A stretch of 64,000 nt of DNA from Spironucleus salmonicida (lineage: Eukaryota > Fornicata > Diplomonadida > Hexamitidae): positions 1,236,001 to 1,300,000 of the forward strand of contig CM035318.1 of NCBI GenBank assembly GCA_000497125.2. The letters are read 5' to 3'. Under the pieces are notes generated by a model. It was given only the letters and a program-made list of their open reading frames with translations. It ran no database searches and was not told the DNA's origin. This document shows positions 13,009-24,575 of the stretch, one piece after another; position 1 is the first letter of the stretch, and the number at the start of each line of letters is the position of its first letter. The translations under genes were made by a program, and so were the position numbers.

Positions 13009-13176
13009 TTTTGCAAATATTTTATGGTATTATAATTATAAATTAATTAATATAGGACTTAAAGGACTTAATCGCTAATTATAAATAATATACTTAATAT
13101 ATGTAGTAATTAGAAATAAATCAATAAACAATATATAAGTAACCAATATAATAATAGTTATAGTGTTTAACTTTAA

Positions 13177-14559
13177 ATGCTGATTTTATTGTCTAGGATT
13201 CATAAAACATTCTATGAACATGGAGCTTATGAAAGTAATTTATCATCTATTTTTGAGAATACCTTTATGTAGAAGTTAGATCACTTTAATCATCAAAATG
13301 ATACTCATTTTGAATAAAGATATTTCATCAACGATTAGCATTTTAAGAAGAATGGACCCTTAGTTATTATGATTGGCGGGGAGGGCGAGATTTCTAAATC
13401 TTTTGTAACAGAGCCCTACTCGTCCTACTACTTTGCCCAGCAGTTGAACGGGCTGCTCATTTCCCTTGAGCACAGATTTTACGGAAAGTCTGGACCAGAG
13501 TTCACCAATCAGGACATCGTGTATTTGAACTCGCAGCAGACGATCGCGGATTACTCCAAGTTCATACCCTTCATCAAGGAGAAGTATAACATCACTAAGG
13601 TCGTTGTGATGGGTGGGTCCTACCCAGGGTCCCTGGCCGCCTACCTGAGGGCCAAACTGCCTCATCTCGTCGACGCCGCCCTGTCATCCTCCGGCCCCGT
13701 GAAAGCCCAGTTCAACTACACGCAGTACCTGATCCATGCCCAGCAGCAGCTCGAGAGGTACAAGCCTGAGTGCACGCAAGGGCTCCAGAGCGCCTATATT
13801 TAGGTCGAGACCCTCCTGAACGGTACCGGAAAGGACCTCGCAGCCCTCTCCACGCTGCTAGGTCTGGGCGCCCCAATCACTACGGTATCCACCCTCGACA
13901 AGCAGAACATTCTCGAGCTGCTAACAGATCCCGTTGCGGGGATAGTGCAGTATGCCAAGGCCGGCGACATCGAGGGGTTCTGTGACGGCGTTATAGCGGC
14001 AGGTACCGCCGAGAACGTAATCTCGTACCTCGCAGCGCAGGCTGAGCTGACTGATCTATACTTCGACCAGTTCGTCGCCTCTCTGAAGGGCCTCAATAAC
14101 TCCATGCGCTCCTGGATGTGGTAAACCTGCTCGGAGTTCGCGTACTTCCAGTCGGCCGCATACGAGGGCTCTATCTTCTCCAAGATGATCAACCTGGACT
14201 ACTTTGTGCAGATGTGTCACGATGCCTACTTTGTCGATCTGGGAATTTCGGACAGCGTAGAGAATTCTTACAAGATCATTGCGGAGGTCATTTCGACTAC
14301 CAACAACCAAGTATACGGCGCCAGGATTATTCCGAGGGATCACATCTACTACACAAACGGCGAAGTGGATCCGTGGTCCGAGCTTTCTATTAATGCGCAT
14401 ATGACTTTCGAAGATGGCTAGTTCAGGCCCAAGGAAACTGAGTATGAGCTTATCCAAGGCGGGTCCCACTGTTCTGACCTCTACATGTCTTGGGGTCAGA
14501 ATTAGCCTGTTCGCGAGAGGCAGTTGAAGTCATTGAAAAAATGGCTGGATATTGAATGA
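13177..14559 (+). CDS. Serine carboxypeptidase, family S28 (PRCP/DPP7-like)
   Basis: A 460-residue lysosomal-type peptidase of MEROPS family S28, which cleaves peptides at Pro-X bonds or removes N-terminal dipeptides. Visible landmarks: QKLDHF near the N-terminus, EHRFYG, the nucleophile Ser148 in GGSYPG, Asp398 in NGEVDPW and His431 in GGSHCSD. The family motif YQTC/WQTC is read here with TAA as its Gln, direct support for the reassigned code. A short hydrophobic N-terminus (MLILLS) may be a weak signal peptide; food-vacuole location is inferred. From about 13360 the gene becomes GC-rich while its first 60 codons are AT-rich. Everything from 13308 to 14562 recurs at 35098-36352. Confidence 0.96.
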
Positions 14560-14774
14560 AAATTTATAAGAAATATTTATTCTGGTTCTATAATTTTTCA
14601 TATTTTTAGCACTTTATTCATCGAATAAGGTTACCATATATGATAGTCTTATTATACTGATAAATAATTACTTTATGAATAAAAATTAATATGAAATTTT
14701 TCAAAATAAAATTTAGGGATAATACAAAATAAAAATATTTAATATAAATATATATTAATTGATAATTCAATAAA

Positions 14775-15824
14775 ATGGACAAGCATCTTAGAATACTCTA
14801 GTTTACGGCGAGTATTCCTGACTCTCCCCAAACTACTTCTAATTCCCCAATTTTTGTTCTTAATTCCACATTTAAATCATATCATCGTGATATTTTAATG
14901 TAACAATTACACCTATCACCATCTGATCTTAGAAATCTTCTAATTTTAACATCGATGATTGAACCTAGAAAGGGATAAATTATTGTTTCATTAAACTAAA
15001 TTGACTGTGTAATTACTTAAAACTAATTATTTTTATTTATGGAATTTGATGACTCTTAGTTCGCTTAAGAATTTCCATAATTATTAAAGTAAGCTTAAAT
15101 TTTAGAAAAAGGAACTAAATTTTTTGTTTGCTTTGAAATATTAGCATTGGAAGCTATATTTTTGTATGTTTAAAAGCAATTATAAAATCGTATGAATAAG
15201 GTTAGAAATCAAGCAGACAAACTTAAGTTTTAAGTTTTAACAAGATAGGCATAAGCTGCATTGGCCCTTTGCCAATAAGAGTTGACATCTGTTAAGACAG
15301 ACTGTTAAAGAGCAGCATAAACTATTTTAAATACTATTTAGTAAAGTGCAGATAGTTTATTCTTTGAAAATCAAAGAAAAGCACGAAGAACATAAAATCT
15401 TGTATTTACTAAGATAACTAATAAATGGAATGGAAAATTAGTTATTAATTAGGATTAGGAAATTGAAGATTTAATTGAAGGGTATTTATATTAAATTAGA
15501 GCTGTTTAAATGGAAACAGAATAAACATTAAAACTAATCGATGATTCATTAGAATTAGCTGGTATTAATTTAGACGATTTGAGTAATAAAATGATGCGAT
15601 TTGAGCTTAGAATGAGCTTTCTAGCTAATGCTTTTGACGTAGGTGCTGTTATTGGTGGAGCATTTGGGATGAATGTTCTACTTGGATGGGAGACTTCAAA
15701 TTTTGCGTTTTATAGCATTATGATTGCTACTGTTATTGTTGGATTTATCATTTTTGGTGGTTTTGTATTTGCTGAGCGCAAGATTATTAAAAATGAGAAA
15801 GTCCATGTTAATCATTTTAAATGA
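14775..15824 (+). CDS. CorA/MRS2-type magnesium transporter
   Basis: A 349-residue protein whose C-terminal end carries the family signature GMN (FGMNVLLGW) at the end of a first membrane helix, followed by a second hydrophobic helix (FAFYSIMIATVIVGFIIFGG) and a short basic tail. The N-terminal two thirds is helical and Gln-rich, as expected for the cytoplasmic or matrix funnel of CorA/MRS2 channels that import Mg2+. Length is close to that of MRS2-like proteins. In an organism with reduced mitochondria the site is more likely plasma membrane or an endomembrane (inference). Its 3' end overlaps the convergent lipase gene by 77 bases. Confidence 0.9.
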
Positions 15825-16812
15825 AAGATTAATCATAAGTATGATGGAAGTGTAAATTACTGTAGAGTAAATGTAGTGGAATTTCGAAGAATGAGTTGCT
15901 AGATACTTTAAAAAACCTTTTTTATTCATCAAATATTATTATAGTCCCTGAATGCTATATTTGTATACTATGCTAACTTTTGTACAGTAACTCGCTTGTA
16001 CTAATATTTCTGTAATCAGTATTCATTACTCTACTAAAATAAAGCTAGATACTTTACTATGACAGTCGGCAAATTGGGTCATTATAATTAATAATATTAG
16101 TGATATATGGTGTGAATTGTAATTTTTAATAAGAATTTGGAGGTGCACCAAATGTGACACAATTAATCTAATTTACTTAATAAGAAAGTAATTAAGCTAA
16201 AACAGCGGCAACAGCACCTCCATAACTATATCCTACTAGAACTATTTTTTAATTTTTAGCTATCTACTAAATCTTTTAAAATATGTAATTTGCTGATTAA
16301 TAGAATCCTTCATGATAAATATTTTGGGATACCATAATTTCTTCATAGCAAATACATGAAATGAGATCTTTCATATTTTTTGTGCCCCTAATAATAACAT
16401 ACAATATGTCACCTAAGTTAAAAGTTACAAAAATAGGCTAACAAATTTGCTCTTAGATAAAATTACAAATTAAAAGCTTGTTTACTCCAATTTCTTTATA
16501 TAGGTTACTGTAATATTTTCGTAAAAGAGTCTCAGTGTGCTTTTCATTGTCAAATTATTTATGCAATAATTTAGTCATCTAGAAATACTACTAGTATAGC
16601 AATCCCTCTTCATATCCCATTTGATAGGGTTCTTTGTCTCTAAAATCATAAAATTCCAAATTGTCCTTCTGACTTAATAAAAACTGCGGATATTTAACTA
16701 AAAATTCAGAAGTTTTCGAGATACCTTTGCAGAATTTTTTGAAAAACTACATGACCCCAGAACACATTTCTTCAACTTTGTTTTATGTTTAAATCATATA
16801 ATAATCGCTCAT
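15748..16812 (-). CDS. Class 3 lipase-like alpha/beta hydrolase
   Basis: A 354-residue protein of the fungal lipase (Lipase_3) family. Seen: YVIIRGTKNMKDL matching the oxyanion loop, then YHEGF, then the nucleophile elbow GYSYGGA, followed by CVTFGAPPN and, later, INYNDPICRL that should carry the catalytic Asp; the His is probably in FHHTYD. Such enzymes hydrolyse acylglycerols or phospholipids. Start taken at MSDYYMIQ, only 14 bases from the divergent PHP gene. The 3' end runs 77 bases into the convergent CorA gene on the other strand. Gln is coded by TAA/TAG throughout, which hid the gene from standard ORF calling. Confidence 0.88.
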
Positions 16813-16826
16813 AACGAATTCCTCGA

Positions 16827-17678
16827 ATGAAACTGGACCTCCACTGCCACTCAACCTGCTCTGATGGAGTACTATCGCCATAAGAACTGTACAACCAGGC
16901 AGTTCTCCTTGGTCTGGACTACCTGTCCATCACCGACCACGACTCCCTGGACTCCATGGAGATGGTGCAGCAAACGGGCCGGACAAAGTTCCTCCCAGGC
17001 GTGGAGCTTTCGGTCGTCTCGAAAAGCTCTGGCCGGAAGCATCATCTACTGGGATTCTTTCCCCGCCCATCAGCCCAGCTTGCCGCGTTCCAGGTGCGGC
17101 TGCAGGAGCTGCGGAAGGAGCGAATTGAGCGGGCTAAAGCCATCGTGAATCTGCTGAATTATCACCACGACCTCGCTTTGGACTTCGTACAGTTCGCTGC
17201 CTTCGCGCACATTAACCTTAAGAACAACACGGCCGAGAGCACCATCGGGAGACCTCATTTAGCAGATTTCCTTGTGAGCAAAGGAGTGGTAGAGTCGAGG
17301 AAATAGGCATTTTCGCTGTATCTGGGCGACGGTAGTCCGAGCTACCTGCCGTCTCCGGTATACTACCTGGAGGATGCGATTCACGAGGTGAAGGGGGCTG
17401 GTGGGTACTCGTTTATAGCCCATATCATGCTATTTGGCGCGGTCAATCTAGATGATGAGATTGCATCAGCATTTGCTCACGGATTGGATGGCCTGGAGGT
17501 GTACCATGCTTCAAACGAAGGCTTTTTTAAGGATTTAGCCGCCAGGACGAAATATTAAAGTTTGGGCAGCGACTATCATAATCATGAGTCCAAATGGGAG
17601 TTAGGCTGTGAGCGGGGGAATTCGCACATGTCAGAAGAGGCGAAATCGTTGCTGGCTTAACTTTTTAATTTATAGTGA
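16827..17678 (+). CDS. PHP-domain phosphoesterase (YciV/RnaseAM-like)
   Basis: A 283-residue PHP protein of the type that includes bacterial 3',5'-nucleoside bisphosphate phosphatase / RNase AM. Metal-binding motifs are in place: HCH at residues 6-8, ITDHD around 35-39, PGVE with Glu60, the AHI triad-like segment where families have AHP, and GSDYHNH near the end. A trinuclear metal centre hydrolysing phosphoester bonds is expected. The gene is GC-rich compared with its neighbours and the family is mainly bacterial, so acquisition from bacteria is likely (inference). Closest substrate cannot be told from sequence by eye. Confidence 0.9.
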
Positions 17679-17727
17679 TTGAATCTCTATTAATATATAA
17701 TAACCAGTATATTTATGCTTAATATAA

Positions 17728-19905
17728 ATGTTGAGGTCTTTGTAGGTAATGGATTTGGAGGTACTCCTTAAGCGTGCAGATCTGAAAAATGAAAAATAGG
17801 CAGCAAAAATATAGGAACTACAAAAGTAAAATGCTTAATTATAGTAAGCACTGAAATAATAACTTGGTAATTAGAAATATAAATATTTAATTCAGTCTAA
17901 TGATCCAGACTTGATTAGTAACATTGAAATACTTGTGGAGAACGAAATAGATTCGCTTAATAAAGATTTATTGTAAATCACTCTAATAAAATATTGCACT
18001 GGGTAGAAAACTTTACAATCATCTTGCAAAGCATCATCGTTTATCAATGCTATGCAAAAAGAGTTTGCTCAAACAAAGAATATAAAACTCAGGTAAGAAG
18101 AAAGAGGGACATCTGCATTAAATTTTTGCAATATCTTAGAAAGTATATACCAAGGAAAATGTGAAGTAATAGAAGATAAAGAGACAATGGATTATATTAT
18201 GGATAAATATAATTCAGATTCAACAATACAGTAGTAATAATTTGGTGTTGTAGCACGTTAAAGAATTTTAGAAGGATACAAAACCGCAAGAAGTAAAGCT
18301 TTATCTTGTGAAGTGTAACTGTAGAAAGAGACTAAAAAAGTATAGCTTATTACTGAAAAATTATAGAAAGGATTTGATTAAGAGTGTTAAGAACTTATGT
18401 AGGAAAATATAATACTAAGAGAATTGAATTCTGAATTTGAAATAAAAGTTATTTCACTATAAGATGAGCTTTAATAACAGGAAAAAGATAGTACTTATGA
18501 TAATAAATAGATACCATCTATATTATTAGAGTTATAAGCATTTCTAGATAATAATAATTGCCAAACATTACATGATATTTAAGAATTTATAAATGAAAAT
18601 TTGAAGGATGCAACTGCATGTTAAAAATGTTTTACAGTTAAATAAGGTTTAAAATAAGCTTTTGAAACAGATGATTTCTTATAAATTATTAATGATCGTG
18701 ATTAACTATAGTAACAAATTTTAAACCTAAATACAATTAATATAGAATAAAATGAGTAGATTTAATCCTTATTTGAAGAAAAAGATAGCGACTCATAAAT
18801 AATATTAGAATATGATGAACTTAAAGAATTCCTTTTTTCCCTATTTAAAATAAATACAATAGATGAGCCTAATTAATTTAATTCTTTATAATTAATTAAA
18901 ATAATACAAGAATAATTTGAAACACTAATGAAACCTTTTTAAACAACAAATGTAACATAATTATACTAAAAAATCGTTAAATGTAAAAAAGAATTAAAAT
19001 CAAGTTTAGATTTCTTGGAGCATATATAAAATAAACTAGAACAACAAGATAAACGGTATTAATCATTAATCAATAATATACATAAATCACTAAACTCAAA
19101 TTGTGAAGATAACTTGATACCTTTAAAAATTTTATAGCTTAGTAAGTAAGCTTCTGAGTCCGTCAAGAATGCAGATTCATATAAAAGAGAAATTTATGAT
19201 CTTATCATTTCATAAGAGTTATTAATAACATAAGTAAATGATTTAAGCTAATAATGTATATAAGAGCAAATTATTCAGCATGAAATGGAATCTTAAATGT
19301 TTTAATAAAATCATTAAGTTTCTAATTTTATTAGTTAATAAACTTAGCAATTAGAATTTAGTAAAGAAAAGAATCTATATATTTTTGAAAAATTATTATT
19401 ACTATCAGAAAAGTTATAATAGCTTTCAGGTAAATAACTATTGGAAAATTTGAGCGAAGAATAACTAATAGATTTTGCAATCTAGTAGGTTGAAATTTTT
19501 TAAAAATAAAATAAAGCTCATATGAATATTTTTATGTGCGAAACAATTGAACAATTGTAGGCTAATATTCAATAATTAGACTTAAAAGTCTATTCAAACT
19601 TTTTGAAAGTTATTTAAATTAATTAATAATGTAAACTTAATATTGACACTATTATTTAGGAAATATCTCATTTGAAATATAGTCTAAATACCATCAAAGA
19701 ATCGATAACATGTAAATTAATTATTCCTAGCTATGTAGAAAAACCAAGGACATTGTTTGTAAACTTGCTTAAAAAGGTTAATGAAGAAGTATAGTTGTCA
19801 TTTTAGGATATCATCTAAATTTTAGAATAATGTGATGGGTTAGGAATCAATGCTACTTATTTAGGTTTAATCATGCGTAGAATCTTTGAAAGAAGTTATG
19901 AATGA
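17728..19905 (+). CDS. Long coiled-coil protein
   Basis: A 725-residue frame dominated by Gln, Glu, Lys, Asn and Leu, with heptad-like runs through most of its length; no catalytic motif recognised. An alternative start is the Met at codon 8. AT-rich, Gln almost wholly TAA/TAG. Its last 108 bases overlap the 3' end of the convergent gene at 19798-20379. Likely cytoskeletal or tethering, but this is only from composition. Confidence 0.8.
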
Positions 19906-20379
19906 GTTATTGGATTCATTTGTAATTTCTTCTGATAATTACCTAATTAAATCATCATCTGAAATTTATATTTTTTCGAGAATTTCAAATTTCAATGGCT
20001 TTTCCATTGAATATTACTTAATTGGTAACTCTAATTACTAAATATCAAAATATTTATGTTCATAAGCTTGATTTTCTTTTTAAACCTACCTATCATAAAT
20101 CTTTTTCTATCTATTATCTGATGAATAAAATGTTTATATTATAGATGAATTATCTCTAATTTTAGAATCTTTGTACTCTGGAATAATTTTTGGTATTGGA
20201 ATTTCTATTTTTATATCGGATAAACTTTGCATCAACATTGACTAGCTTTTTTAAACAATAGGTCCTCGTGGTGAATGCTAAGATAATAATTTCCTGCCAG
20301 AATTAACACCCCTAGAGGAAAGTGGCATCCTAATATTTAGACTGCTTCTGTATTTATTCAAAATTGTGTAAAACTCCAT
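19798..20379 (-). CDS. Hypothetical protein
   Basis: A 193-residue frame starting at MEFYTILNKYR. It has a short conserved-looking middle (IEIPIPKIIPEY) and an acidic C-terminus, with no recognised domain. The 3' end is antisense to the final 36 codons of the neighbouring coiled-coil gene. An internal Met (MPLSSRGV) could also be the start. Confidence 0.6.
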
Positions 20380-20637
20380 TTATTATTGGTGTAATTATTT
20401 CAATAATATTTCTTAATTAACAGAAATCGAATTTATGACATGCATTCACATACTGTTTTTGTAAAATAAATATATAAATTATTATGAAGTTTCTTCCTTA
20501 AACCGATAGTTATTATTTACATATAATAGTATTTTATTTTACTGGATTCATAAAGTTTAAGATTTTTACCCGAAAGCCAAAATATTATCATTTTTATATA
20601 TTTATTATTACCTAGTTCATTATTTTTATCCTCTATT

Positions 20638-21063
20638 ATGACAATTTATTTCTCTACGAACCCAAACGGCCTAGCTATCATTTAGGCCTATGCAGCACAG
20701 TTAGACATCAAAAAATAGATCCTTAAAAATAGATATAACCTTTATGAGTTCAAAAGCTTCACTGGAATCTGCCCATCTTCTTTATCGGACACAACAAGCG
20801 TTTTAGACGTTGAAATTGGCGTTCTTTTCGAGAAAATGCGGGCGAATATTAAAAAAATTGTCGTTATTGGCGAGCAAAGCGGCCTCGTACGGGACTTTTG
20901 CGCAGCGTGCGGAATAGAAATATAAGTTATTACATGTAGCGAACTGATGAACCTGCGCGAGTGCAAGAAGTGCGCAAAGCAGATTTTCGTGGATTTGGAA
21001 ACTGCCAGATTGAGCCAGAAATACGAGTTTTTGAAGGGTTTTGTGGAAAGCATGTATGTGTGA
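20638..21063 (+). CDS. Small cysteine-containing protein
   Basis: A 141-residue frame, MTIYFSTNPNG at the start, ending ESMYV then TGA. The N-terminus (YFSTNPN...AYAAQLDI) faintly recalls the first strand-helix of glutathione transferase-like folds; the second half has six Cys in CxxC-like spacing (DFCAACG, ECKKCAK) that could bind zinc. No family is assigned. Mixed AT/GC composition. Only 35 bases separate it from the SET gene. Confidence 0.6.
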
Positions 21064-21098
21064 TGGTAATTATTATATATTATCAAAAAGAAAATATA

Positions 21099-22796
21099 AT
21101 GGACTCAGATAGCTCCGAGGTAGAGACAACCGTTTTCGACTTCATATCTTACTAGCCTTAAAAGGAACCAGATTTTAGCACATTATTCAACTGTGTCCTG
21201 CCAGAAAAACTCACTCGCGCATTTTTTGAGCAAACCGTCAGGTGGTATCCCCAAATTACATGCCAGCTTCTACCCCGAATTCTACCTGGTGTCCCATTCG
21301 AGCCACTATAACTTACAGCTGATAATAAAACTCTTATTCAAAATAATAAAGTACTTACTAGCCAAGAGTCCAAAAATGCGCCAACTTCTCTAAATTTAAC
21401 TAGTACTCTACAATTTGAGGCATATGTGCCTCGATTCCGGGTTGAAGATGATGATACAGAGGATGAATTTTTACCAAATTTCGCTCAGTCGTTCCGCTCT
21501 CGGTACAATTTTCAGCTTTTCAAAGAAGTCGACGTTATAAAGGAAAAAATATACAGACGAGAAACATATGACCAAGGCTGGAAGTTTGCACTTTACCAAG
21601 CATCGATAGTATAAATGAAGTGCTTCTAGTTATCCGAAGATGAATTATTTTGGCTGAATTTGCTAAAAGAGCGCAAGCCGATCAACCGCTAAAAGTAAAT
21701 GTCAGAGTATGTAAAAACTTGTGCAATTAAGATTTCTAGAACCCTTATAAAATTAGTAAAAAGGAACAAAATATTAGATATTGAAAAACGGCTTTTATAA
21801 TTCGATTTTAAGCATTTAATTAAAGAGTGTTCTGAATATAAAACGGTCAAAGACGTCAAAACTATTTAATTATAAGAAAAAGATTATTAATTGTACACTA
21901 AATATATCAAAGAATGCTTACGTTATCGCGATATTTTACTGAAAACTCCGAGACCAGTGATTGACTAAAAATAGGGCGATGCTATTTATTAGCAAGAGTA
22001 TATGCAATACCATTAAATAAAAAGCCAGTAAGAAGAGTTGTTTACAATGTAAAATTAACGTAATGAAGCTTTAAATTACATAACAGAAGTTTATATCGTT
22101 CAAAAAGCCGAATCAACAAGCAAAAGACTATAGACAGAATGTATTAAATTGGATATTGAGTAATTATACAGTAAGCATCCTAATTCTTAGCCTGATGAGT
22201 ATTTTTATAATAAGCCTCCATATCCAAAATAGCTGCCTAAAATTATTACCAGCTCGGTGACTGATGAGTAAACAATTTAACTACTTTAATAGAATAAGCG
22301 TCTTTTTTCAATTTTTAACCGCCCAGTTTCATAGCTTTAGCTTACTGCCTTTTATCACTCTTAATATCATGGTTTTGGGCTTTATAGTTTGAAAAATGAC
22401 TCTTAACAGGAATAAATATCAGAATATTGCGGGGAAGTCATTAACAGCACTTTATCTGAGATAAGAGATAAAGAATATCTTAAAAATGGCTTTCATAGTA
22501 TTTATATGTTTAGCTTGAGGCAAGATGTAATCATAGATGCTACATTTACTGGGTCGTACGCACGCTTTCTTAATCATTCTTGCACAGCAAATGCACAAAG
22601 TTGTTCAATGTATTTACATGACAATAAACTAGTTCCAAACAATAAATCATCTGGGGAGCCAATTGGAATTGGAATGTATGGAGTTGGAGTTCTGGGTTAA
22701 GAGATGACACTAGATTATAATCTATAGAAAGTTTCATATGATAAGAAAATGCCATGTCTTTGTGGATCTGAAAATTGTACAGGTCATATAAATTGA
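21099..22796 (+). CDS. SET-domain lysine methyltransferase with post-SET
   Basis: A 565-residue protein whose last 150 residues form a SET domain: HGFGLYSL, EYCGEVI, DATFTGSYARFLNHSC (the NHSC cofactor motif), then QEMTLDYN, and a C-terminal post-SET zinc motif CLCGSENCTGHIN. These enzymes transfer methyl groups from S-adenosylmethionine to histone lysines. The first 400 residues are helical and Gln/Lys-rich without a recognised reader domain. The domain order (SET last, post-SET at the end) resembles the SET1/SET2/Ash1 classes; which lysine is methylated cannot be told. Nuclear action is assumed. Confidence 0.93.
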
Positions 22797-22805
22797 TTTT
22801 TTAAT

Positions 22806-23717
22806 TCACTCCGAGGGACTATCATTTTCTAATAATGGTAGTAATTTAATATTCTTCAATACTTATCTAAATACTTAAATATCATTGTTGTTTTTAACTT
22901 AAAGGCGATCTAATTCGAAATTTATTTACTAATAATTCGGAAGAAAATTTGATTGAACAAGTAAATCTATAAATTAATACCAATTTGCTTAGTCTGAGAA
23001 AATTTAATTAAGAGTTTAAATTGACAGAATTTAAAGTAACTCTTATTAACTCATTAAGTTTTCTATAACTTGATTAAAGAAATTACTATTAGACAAAACT
23101 TAGATAAACGTTTATGATAATTATAATAATAGCTGTTAGAAATAAATTCTATCTTTAAATTCTTACAAAGGAAAGTTTAATAATATAATTTATAACTTCT
23201 CTAAGTAAAAATTTACAGAATAATATGACTCTGGCTATACATTTGCACTAAATAATGCGATTATTAAAGATCGAGTAAACACAAAGAACTATTCTATTAA
23301 TTTGAAACTTTAGCATAATTAAAGGTATTGCGTGAAATATTCTTTAATATAAAGAATATTTGTACAATAAATAGTGTTTTTAAGAACATAATAAAGTATA
23401 TTGTCCTATAAAACAATTTTACTTTTTAAATGATCACTAATAAGATCTAAATACTTCTGCTACATATTTTAATTTTAGGTCTAATAAAGAATATAGTATT
23501 CAAACCTAATCTACCCGATTTCAGAAAACTAATAATAATTATAATCATCAGGTATCTGAGAAATAAAACTTAAATTATAATCTAAATATTATAAAACTAT
23601 ATATTCATTATATGTTTGTAAAGCTATATTAAACGATTCAATATCATCTAGGCTACGAAAATCATCTAACTATTAACTAGTTTTAGATATTTTAGCCTAT
23701 ATAAAAACTGATCGCAT
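22806..23717 (-). CDS. Hypothetical AT-rich protein
   Basis: A 303-residue frame (start MRSVFIQAKI, stop TGA at 22806-22808), rich in Gln, Leu, Asn, Tyr and Phe, predicted mainly helical, no recognised family. It is convergent with the SET gene with only 9 bases between stops. The opposite strand has shorter open stretches that need a frame change, so this strand was preferred. Confidence 0.65.
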
Positions 23718-24149
23718 TTATGTGGAACGATATGCGAAGTTAAAGAAATTGGTTCATATATATCCGATAACAGTTATTATTGATGTTGTATATTTAATAT
23801 TAATTATGTTTTTAAGAATTCAAAAAATTTGTTTAGATATGTAATAAACATTATAATTTAATTATATTTATTATGATCTAGTATAAAATAAGAAGTTAAA
23901 ATTATAATATACTTAAATTATATAATAATAATATTTTAAAAATACGATTGTTTAAAATATTTGATTGTAATAATCATTAAATATACTTTAGCAATAACTT
24001 ATTCTGGGTTGATGTACTATTTGAGGATTACACGACAAAACTAAATAACCATTTATAGTATACTTAATTAATTTAGCTTAAACTTTATATTATTATAGTC
24101 TATAAACCTGATCTCACCTAAGTAGATAAGTGAAATATTCATCATTCAC
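23718..24149. other. Gene-free AT-rich stretch
   Basis: About 430 bases of very AT-rich sequence upstream of the hypothetical gene on the minus strand. Only TATA-rich runs that may include promoter elements are seen; no RNA gene or repeat recognised. Confidence 0.5.
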
Positions 24150-24575
24150 ATGTATAGCATTTATAGCATAAAGCAGTATTTACTAGTAAATTATCAATTA
24201 GTAGCCTCAAACCGTAGAAATTCACATCTTTTAGAGCCATATAGAACTTCTAATGACCACTACGCTGCCAAAATACCTCATTACTATAAATATGGTAGAA
24301 AACCTCATTTAAACCAACCAAATTTCCACACCTAGCCTCCAAAATTTACAAAACCATCCAAGACACCTCCTCCATTTATCCCAAATAAATAATACCCCAT
24401 ATCTCACTAATACCGCTTAAAAACGCTCCCCACGATCACCCATACGCTGCAAATCGTCTCGCAATACCCTTCCACAAACACCCTGAGCCCCATACGTAGG
24501 TCCTCTCCTATAGCCTCAATCGCTTTCCGTCCCTCCTCCTGGCTTACAATGGCGCGGAAAACACTCGGAGCGTGA
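24150..24575 (+). CDS. Possible small Pro-rich protein
   Basis: A 141-codon frame starting MYSIYSIKQYLL. The first 85 codons lie in otherwise gene-free DNA and give a Pro/Tyr/His-rich chain (QPPKFTKPSKTPPPF); the remaining part is antisense to the CEP76-like gene. With one stop codon, chance frames of this size occur, so it may be spurious. Confidence 0.3.

Noticed and set aside
22835-23430. Plus-strand gene downstream of the SET gene
   Set aside because: The plus strand needs a frame change in the middle, while the minus strand gives one continuous 303-residue frame over the same region.
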